Positions 6,063 through 10,905 of a stretch of DNA of 10,905 bases are shown here, in pieces (the stretch's first letter is position 1; each line of letters begins with the position of its first letter). The DNA comes from Candidatus Kaiserbacteria bacterium. GTDB lineage: Bacteria > Patescibacteriota > Minisyncoccia > Phycocordibacterales > UBA2100. Both the position numbers and the translations under genes were made by a program. Under the pieces are notes generated by a model. The model searched no databases, had not been told where the DNA came from, and saw nothing but the letters and a program-made list of their open reading frames with translations. The DNA lies in the NCBI GenBank assembly GCA_019247335.1, contig JAFAPB010000054.1:1-10905 (forward strand), given 5' to 3'.

Positions 6063-7175
6063 GTGGCTGCGAGAAGAAAACACGTCGATCGTCCGCTGGC
6101 AGGACTCATCGCCGTTCTCATTTTAGGCGGCGCCCTCATTTTTGCTTCCGCGGCATTCGGCCTTCTCGCGCGCGGCTCGACCACGATGTCGAGCGTCGTC
6201 TTCGGCCACCTTGTGCTCGGCCTCGGTCTCGGCACCGTCTTCCTGCTCGCGCTTACATTTATCGATTATCGTCTTTGGCGCCCGTATGCACCGTACCTTT
6301 TTACCCTCGCTGCGCTCGTAACCGCGGCGGTCTTCATTCCGCACGTCGGCGCTGCTCATGGCGGCGGCCGGCGATGGATCATTCTGTTTAATATTTCCTT
6401 TCAGCCATCCGAGGCACTGAAGATCGGCGCCATCCTCGCGGCCGCCGCCTACTTTTCTGCGTTCAAGAACAAAGTATCAACGCTCTCATACGGACTCGGC
6501 GGTCTTTTCGGCATTCTCGCCGTGCCGGCAGCGATACTGCTTTTGCAGCCCGATATTGGCACCCTGAGCGTCATCTGTTTTTCCGTCGGCGCTATCTTTT
6601 TTGCGGCCGGGGGATCCTGGCGCGACATCGTCATGGTCATCATCATTGGCATTCTCGGGATCGGACTCCTTGCGCTTACCAAACCATATGTGCGAGATCG
6701 CGTGGAGACATTTTTTAATCCGTCGCAGGGGCAGCAGGATCAGTCGTATCAGATCAAGCAGTCGCTGATCGCAATCGGCTCGGGCGGCTTCACCGGCCGC
6801 GGCTTCGGGCAGGGGATACAGAAGTTCACGTATCTGCCGGAGCCAATGGGCGACTCGATATTCGCCGTCGCGGGCGAGGAACTCGGTTTTATCGGCGCGA
6901 GCATTCTCGTCATCCTATTTCTCGCGTTCGCGCTGCGCGGTTATACGGTCGCTGCGCGCGCGCCGGACATGTTCGGCGCGCTGCTCGGGGTAGGCATCTG
7001 CACGTACCTCGTTGTCGAAGCCTTTGTGAATATCGCCGCGATGCTCGGCGTTGCGCCGCTTACCGGGATACCGCTCACCTTTATCAGCCAGGGCGGGAGC
7101 GCTATGCTGGCATCCCTTGCGAGCGCGGGCCTTCTTTTGAGCATTTCCCGCTCCGGCACGGCAAAAGCTGAATAA
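6063..7175 (+). CDS. ftsW: SEDS-family peptidoglycan glycosyltransferase FtsW
   Basis: SEDS proteins polymerise glycan strands from lipid II at the outer membrane face, with a class B PBP partner. FtsW acts at the septum and RodA in elongation. The 370-residue protein is strongly hydrophobic with about ten membrane segments. SEDS signatures are present: FQPSEALKIG (113-122), QPDIGT (162-167), the large extracellular loop SYQIKQSLIAIGSGGFTGRG (228-247), LPEPMGDSIFAVAGEELG (258-275, with the conserved catalytic-type Asp at 264) and TGIPLTFISQGGS (334-346). The start is GTG 6063, 12 bases after mraY, preceded by a -10-like box at leaderless spacing. FtsW is preferred over RodA because the gene lies between mraY and murG, as in dcw clusters; sequence alone does not settle it. 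The common EAHTD active-site stretch reads EPMGD here. Confidence 0.88.
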   Translation: MAARRKHVDRPLAGLIAVLILGGALIFASAAFGLLARGSTTMSSVVFGHLVLGLGLGTVFLLALTFIDYRLWRPYAPYLFTLAALVTAAVFIPHVGAAHGGGRRWIILFNISFQPSEALKIGAILAAAAYFSAFKNKVSTLSYGLGGLFGILAVPAAILLLQPDIGTLSVICFSVGAIFFAAGGSWRDIVMVIIIGILGIGLLALTKPYVRDRVETFFNPSQGQQDQSYQIKQSLIAIGSGGFTGRGFGQGIQKFTYLPEPMGDSIFAVAGEELGFIGASILVILFLAFALRGYTVAARAPDMFGALLGVGICTYLVVEAFVNIAAMLGVAPLTGIPLTFISQGGSAMLASLASAGLLLSISRSGTAKAE

Positions 7176-7201
7176 CGCCCGTTTTAGGGCTCAAAATAGG
7201 G

Positions 7202-7207
7202 TAAAAT
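7202..7207 (+). promoter_or_regulatory. -10 element before murG, leaderless geometry
   Basis: TAAAAT at 7202-7207 matches five of six -10 consensus bases and ends exactly 6 bases before the murG ATG at 7214, so transcription would be expected to start at the initiation codon. It is the second unit of an imperfect direct repeat (TAGGGCTCAAAAT at 7185-7197, TAGGGTAAAAT at 7197-7207) in the 38-base ftsW-murG gap. A short GCCC/GGGC stem (7177-7180 with 7187-7190) precedes it. No clear -35 is visible. Function is inferred. Confidence 0.55.
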
Positions 7208-7213
7208 GGCCCG

Positions 7214-8356
7214 ATGCGCATAGTGCTCTTGGGAGGCGGCTCCGGAGGCCATTTTTACCCGCTTATAGCGGTTGCGGAGGCTATGGAGGACCTCTGCAAG
7301 GAGAAAACCCTGCTGGAGCCTGAATTGATCTACCTTGGACCAGAGCCTTTCGACCGATCTTCGCTTTTGGAGCACGACATCGCCTGGGAGAAATCCCCGG
7401 CCGGCCGCGTTCGCCGGTACGCAAGCATCCTCAATATCTTCGATGGCTTCCGCACCTTTGCGGGCATCATCAAATCGATCTTTCAGCTGTATCGCCTCTA
7501 TCCTGATGTGATCTTCTCGACGGGCGGCTATGCGGCATTCCCGTCGCTGTATGCGGCAAAGCTTTTGCAGATACCGGTCGTCATCTATGACGCCGACGCA
7601 TCGCCTGGGAGAGTGTCGCTCTGGTCATCGAAATTCGCATATCGGATCGGTGTCGCACACCCCGAGGCCGCATTAAAATTTCCTGAAAAAGTGCGCGATA
7701 AGATCGCCCGCGTCGGGCACCCGATCAGAAAAGAGATCGAGTCGCCCGCAAAAGAAGGCGGCATCGAATTTTTGAAGCTCGATCCCAACGCGCCGACCGT
7801 ATTCATTATGGGCGGCTCGCAAGGCGCACAGGCGATCAACGAAGTCGTGATCAGCGCGATCCCCGAGCTGGTGACCAGGTACAACATCGTCCATCAGGCA
7901 GGTACTGCGAATCTCGATGAAGTCGCGAAGATCGCACACGTCGTGCTCGAGCGATCGCAATTCGCCGAGCGCTACCGCGCGTTCGGGCTTTTGAATACGC
8001 TCGCGATGCGCATGACGGCAGGCACGGCGGCGCTTATCGTGGCGCGCGCCGGCTCCGGCACGATCTTCGAGGTCGCGAGCTGGGGTATTCCGTCGATCCT
8101 CGTACCGATCCCGGAAGACGTGTCGCACGATCAGACACAGAACGCATTTTCGTATGCGCGCGCCGGCGCGGCGGAAGTGATCGAGCAGCGGAACCTTACG
8201 CCGCATATTCTCATCGCCGAGATCGACCGCATCATGGGAGACCCCGCGCTTCGCGAGAAAATGAAGACGGCGGCGCTTTCATTTGCGCGTCCGCATGCAG
8301 CGTATAAGATCGCGACTATGCTGCTTGAGATCGCCGTCGAACACGAACCGGTATGA
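7214..8356 (+). CDS. murG: UDP-GlcNAc:lipid I N-acetylglucosaminyltransferase (lipid II synthase)
   Basis: MurG adds GlcNAc from UDP-GlcNAc to lipid I on the cytoplasmic membrane face, making lipid II for FtsW to polymerise. The 380-residue GT-B glycosyltransferase has two Rossmann domains. The N-terminal domain has the glycine loop GGGSGGHFYPLIAVAE (7-22, with conserved His13) and STGGYAAFPSLYAA (102-115). The C-terminal domain has GGSQGAQAINE (200-210), HQAG (227-230) and the donor-binding ARAGSGTIFEVASWGIPSI (277-295, Glu286) followed by DQTQNA (306-311). In place of the common HEQN motif the sequence reads YDAD (125-128), so the family's conserved Asn is Asp128. The start is ATG 7214, at the conserved MRIVLLGGG beginning. 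The stop overlaps gltX by ATGA. Identity is secure. Confidence 0.95.
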   Translation: MRIVLLGGGSGGHFYPLIAVAEAMEDLCKEKTLLEPELIYLGPEPFDRSSLLEHDIAWEKSPAGRVRRYASILNIFDGFRTFAGIIKSIFQLYRLYPDVIFSTGGYAAFPSLYAAKLLQIPVVIYDADASPGRVSLWSSKFAYRIGVAHPEAALKFPEKVRDKIARVGHPIRKEIESPAKEGGIEFLKLDPNAPTVFIMGGSQGAQAINEVVISAIPELVTRYNIVHQAGTANLDEVAKIAHVVLERSQFAERYRAFGLLNTLAMRMTAGTAALIVARAGSGTIFEVASWGIPSILVPIPEDVSHDQTQNAFSYARAGAAEVIEQRNLTPHILIAEIDRIMGDPALREKMKTAALSFARPHAAYKIATMLLEIAVEHEPV

Positions 8357-9699
8357 CAGTCGTCACCCGCATCGCGCCGAGTCCCACGGGCTTTCTGCAT
8401 TTCGGTCTCGCGCGGACCGCGCTCTTTAATTATCTCTACGCCAAAAAAACAGGCGGGGAATTCGTTATTCGCATAGAGGATACCGACACCGCGCGCAATA
8501 AGTCGGAGTACGAGGAGGACATCAATGAGCAACTGGCATGGCTCGGCCTTGAGCCCACCCGCCGTTACCGACAATCGGAGCACGTGGCGCGGCATAAGGA
8601 ATGCCTGCAGTCTCTGATCGCAAACGGCAAAGCGTATCTTTCGAAAGAGCCGGCAAAAGACGATGCGACACGCGAGGTCGAAGTTGTGCGACTCAAGAAT
8701 CCCGGTGAAAAGATCACGTTTACCGACGGGATCCGCGGCGACATTACGTTCGACACCACGGAATTAAAGGATTTCGTTATCGCGCGTTCCGTCTACGAGC
8801 CGCTCTATCACTTTGCGGTCGTCGTCGACGATCACGATGAAGGCGTGACGCATGTGATCCGCGGTGACGATCATATTTCGAATACGCCGCGCCAAATGCT
8901 GATCTTAAAGGTCCTTGGCTTCGATATTCCGTCCTACACGCATCTGCCGCTCATCTTGATGCCTGACAAAAGCAAGATGTCGAAGCGCAAGCACGAGACA
9001 TCGGTCAAGCGCTATCGCGAGATGGGTATTCTGCCGCAGGCGCTCCTTAATTACATCGCGCTCCTCGGATGGACGCCGCCGTCAGGCAAAGAAATGCTCT
9101 CGATCGCTGAAATGGTTTCTGAATTCGAGCTTGGTGACCTGCACAAAAGCGGTGCGGTCTTCGATATCGCGAAGCTGCGCTGGTACAACCGCGAGTATTT
9201 GAAATTTCTCTCCGAAAATGATTTCGCCGCATACGCGCTTCCGATCCTTGAAAAGTCGATGATGGAGCGCAAGCTGCCTTACAGCGCGGAAGTGGGGAAG
9301 AAGCTGCTGCCGGTTATCCGCGAGCGGATTGAAACGGCGTCAGATATCGAAGAAATGACGTCGGCGGGTGAGTTCGATTTTTTTGTCGCAGAGCCCATGA
9401 TCGATACTGCAAAGCTGCCGCAAAAAAATTCTTCAGCAGAAGTCGCTGCCCAGCATCTCGAATACGTTCATGAACTCTGGTCGGCGACTCCGGCTGAAAG
9501 CTTCAGCGACCCCGAGCGTCTGAAAGAAAGCGTATGGGAATACGCTACTAAGGAGGGGAGGGGCAACGTTTTATGGCCGCTTCGCTATGCCCTATCAGGC
9601 AAGGAAAAATCACCCGATCCGTTCATGATCGCATCGATACTTGGCAAGGACACCGCGCTCGCGCGCATCGCGGCGGCGCGGCACGCACTATCTATATGA
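8353..9699 (+). CDS. gltX: Glutamyl-tRNA synthetase (GluRS, class Ib)
   Basis: GluRS charges tRNA-Glu with glutamate in the cytoplasm. In bacteria without GlnRS it also misacylates tRNA-Gln for later amidation. The 448-residue product has PSPTGFLHFGLARTALF (9-25, a HIGH-type motif reading HFGL), RIEDTDTAR (40-48), VIRGDDHISNTPRQ (168-181) and KMSKR (208-212). A helical C-terminal anticodon-binding region runs from about 320. It is somewhat shorter than the usual 465-490. The missing part is in the connecting region: after GKAY (92-95) the chain reads LSKEPAKDDATREVEVVRLK. The Cys-x-Cys (YCYC/T) segment that binds zinc in E. coli-type GluRS and its following helices are gone. GDITFDTTELKDFVI (129-143) confirms GluRS rather than GluQ. 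ATGA overlaps join it to murG and to the downstream M23 gene. Confidence 0.95.
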   Translation: MTVVTRIAPSPTGFLHFGLARTALFNYLYAKKTGGEFVIRIEDTDTARNKSEYEEDINEQLAWLGLEPTRRYRQSEHVARHKECLQSLIANGKAYLSKEPAKDDATREVEVVRLKNPGEKITFTDGIRGDITFDTTELKDFVIARSVYEPLYHFAVVVDDHDEGVTHVIRGDDHISNTPRQMLILKVLGFDIPSYTHLPLILMPDKSKMSKRKHETSVKRYREMGILPQALLNYIALLGWTPPSGKEMLSIAEMVSEFELGDLHKSGAVFDIAKLRWYNREYLKFLSENDFAAYALPILEKSMMERKLPYSAEVGKKLLPVIRERIETASDIEEMTSAGEFDFFVAEPMIDTAKLPQKNSSAEVAAQHLEYVHELWSATPAESFSDPERLKESVWEYATKEGRGNVLWPLRYALSGKEKSPDPFMIASILGKDTALARIAAARHALSI

Positions 9700-10905
9700 A
9701 AAAATTTTTCGTGAGCTCGCTCATCATGGCGTGTCTTTTGTCGTTCATGCCGATCGCCCTGTCCGCTCAATCCGTCGACGACCTCCAGAAGCAGATCGAC
9801 GACAATAACGCGCAGATCGCCGCGCTCAACAAAGAGATCGCGCAATACGAGGCGCAGCTGAAAACGACCACGACGCAAAAAAATACGCTGCAGAATAAGA
9901 TCAATCAGCTCGATCTCCAGCGCAAAAAGCTTCAAAGCCAGATCACGGTGACGCAGAAGCAGATCTCGACCACACAGGCGCAGATCCAGACGCTCGCGCA
10001 AAATATCAATCAAAAGCAAAGCTCGATCGAGCACGATCGCGCGGGACTAGCGGAGTCGATCAGGAGTCTCGTCGAAACAGAAGCTCAACCACTCGCGCTC
10101 GCGATGCTCTCGTCGGATAGCTTTACCGACGCGTGGCAGGACGCGGATGCGCAAGCGCAGCTGCAGGCCGCCGTCGACGACGATATCAGGCAGCTCTCGG
10201 TGGAAAAGCAGTCGCTCTCGGACACGAAATCTGCGGCAGAGCAGAAAAAAGAGCAGCTGGTATCGCAGCAAACAACGCTCACGACGCAGCAAGGCTCGTT
10301 GAACGCCACACGCCAGTCGCAGGCGGAGCTTCTCGCGCAGACCAAGGCGCAGGAGAGCGCCTATCAGACGCTCATCGCGAAGAAAAAAGCGCAGGAGCAG
10401 GCGTTCGAAGCGGCTCTCAACGACCTGCAGGCAAAACTCAGCTACACGGTCAATCCCGACCAGATCACGACGCCGGGAAAAGGCGTCTTGCATTGGCCTC
10501 TCGACAATGTGCGTATCACGCAGTACTTCGGCAATACCGCGTTCGCAGCCTCCGGCGCGTACAACGGCAAAGGGCACAATGGTATCGACCTCGCGGCGCC
10601 GATCGGCACCCCGATCAAGGCGGCGCTCGCGGGTACCGTACTCGGCACCGGCAACACGGATCTCGTCAAGGGCTGCTATTCATTCGGCAAATGGGTGATG
10701 ATCAAACATGCGAACGGCTTGAACACGATGTACGGACACCTCTCACAGATTAATGTCGCCGCAGGCGAAACGGTGACCACGGGCGAGGTGATCGGGTACT
10801 CGGGCGAGACCGGTTATGCCACCGGCCCGCACCTGCACTTCGGCGTCTACGTAAGCTCGGCGACGCAGATCATGACGCTCGGCGCGGCGACCAAGGCCTC
10901 GACGC
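9696..10905 (+). CDS. Secreted coiled-coil M23 (LytM) peptidoglycan endopeptidase, cut by the right edge
   Basis: The gene starts at ATG 9696, overlapping the gltX stop by ATGA, and is still open at the window end after 403 codons. Residues 1-24 form a signal peptide (MKK, hydrophobic core, probable cleavage ALSA|QS). Residues 27-130 and about 150-250 are Gln/Lys/Glu-rich helices with heptad character, predicted as two coiled-coil arms with a break near 130-150. The M23 domain starts about 265 (HWPLDNVRITQYFG). It keeps the catalytic set: HNGID (His294, Asp298), YGH (His348) and HLH (His379, His381), the ligands and catalytic His of LytM-type zinc endopeptidases. Active members cut peptide crosslinks. 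This layout matches EnvC/NlpD-like proteins; EnvC itself is degenerate and activates amidases, whereas this one looks active. Placement after wall-synthesis genes fits a role in cell separation (inference). Confidence 0.9.
   Translation, partial: MKKFFVSSLIMACLLSFMPIALSAQSVDDLQKQIDDNNAQIAALNKEIAQYEAQLKTTTTQKNTLQNKINQLDLQRKKLQSQITVTQKQISTTQAQIQTLAQNINQKQSSIEHDRAGLAESIRSLVETEAQPLALAMLSSDSFTDAWQDADAQAQLQAAVDDDIRQLSVEKQSLSDTKSAAEQKKEQLVSQQTTLTTQQGSLNATRQSQAELLAQTKAQESAYQTLIAKKKAQEQAFEAALNDLQAKLSYTVNPDQITTPGKGVLHWPLDNVRITQYFGNTAFAASGAYNGKGHNGIDLAAPIGTPIKAALAGTVLGTGNTDLVKGCYSFGKWVMIKHANGLNTMYGHLSQINVAAGETVTTGEVIGYSGETGYATGPHLHFGVYVSSATQIMTLGAATKAST

Noticed and set aside
7177..7190. Intrinsic terminator between ftsW and murG
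   Set aside because: The GCCC/GGGC stem has only four pairs around a 6-base loop and no T run follows. It is too weak to call a terminator.
9549..9563. Strong Shine-Dalgarno-like AAGGAGGGGAGG
   Set aside because: It lies inside gltX in conserved coding sequence, with no start codon of a plausible gene at the right distance.
10133..10753. 206-codon + strand frame at the right end
   Set aside because: It is an out-of-frame reading of the M23 gene, whose own frame carries the signal peptide and all catalytic residues.
1..10905. Mobile elements, CRISPR arrays, tRNA/rRNA genes, defence or toxin modules, alternative UGA code
   Set aside because: I saw no terminal inverted repeats, spaced repeats, tRNA-like cloverleaf or transposase/nuclease motifs. 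Every gene is housekeeping apart from the unknown at the left edge, and UGA ends four genes normally.

Overview
This window looks like a piece of a compact, streamlined bacterial chromosome. My best guess is the Candidate Phyla Radiation (Patescibacteria, Parcubacteria/Kaiserbacteria-like). That placement is an inference from gene order, shortened enzymes and diverged but recognisable motifs, and it has not been tested by database search. Eleven genes lie head to tail on the + strand and fill almost the whole window. No stretch without a gene exceeds 50 bases. UGA is used as an ordinary stop codon in four genes, so the UGA-glycine code of Gracilibacteria/Absconditabacteria does not apply.

Layout from left to right: (1) the 3' end of an unrecognised gene (2-337). 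(2) trpS and aspS, tryptophanyl- and aspartyl-tRNA synthetases (383-2706). (3) scpA and scpB, the kleisin and winged-helix partners of SMC in chromosome segregation (2703-4011). (4) A membrane-anchored D,D-carboxypeptidase (about 4016-4966), followed by mraY, ftsW and murG (4968-8356). This is a shortened dcw-type block that makes lipid I, polymerises glycan and converts lipid I to lipid II. (5) gltX, glutamyl-tRNA synthetase (8353-9699). (6) A secreted coiled-coil M23 endopeptidase of EnvC/NlpD type that runs off the right edge (9696 onward).

The genes serve three linked jobs: charging tRNAs, segregating the chromosome, and building and splitting the septal wall. Junctions between genes fall into two classes. 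Four are 4-base ATGA stop/start overlaps (trpS-aspS, aspS-scpA, murG-gltX, gltX-M23), which suggests translational coupling. At trpS, scpB, ftsW and murG a -10-like hexamer sits only 6-7 bases before the start codon, the geometry expected of leaderless mRNAs. Clear Shine-Dalgarno sequences are almost absent.

I found no mobile element, CRISPR array, RNA gene or defence cassette, and nothing resembling an undescribed multi-gene system. The features most worth a second look are the leaderless-promoter pattern, an AspRS lacking the bacterial GAD insertion domain, a GluRS lacking its zinc-ligand region, and altered active-site motifs in MraY and MurG.
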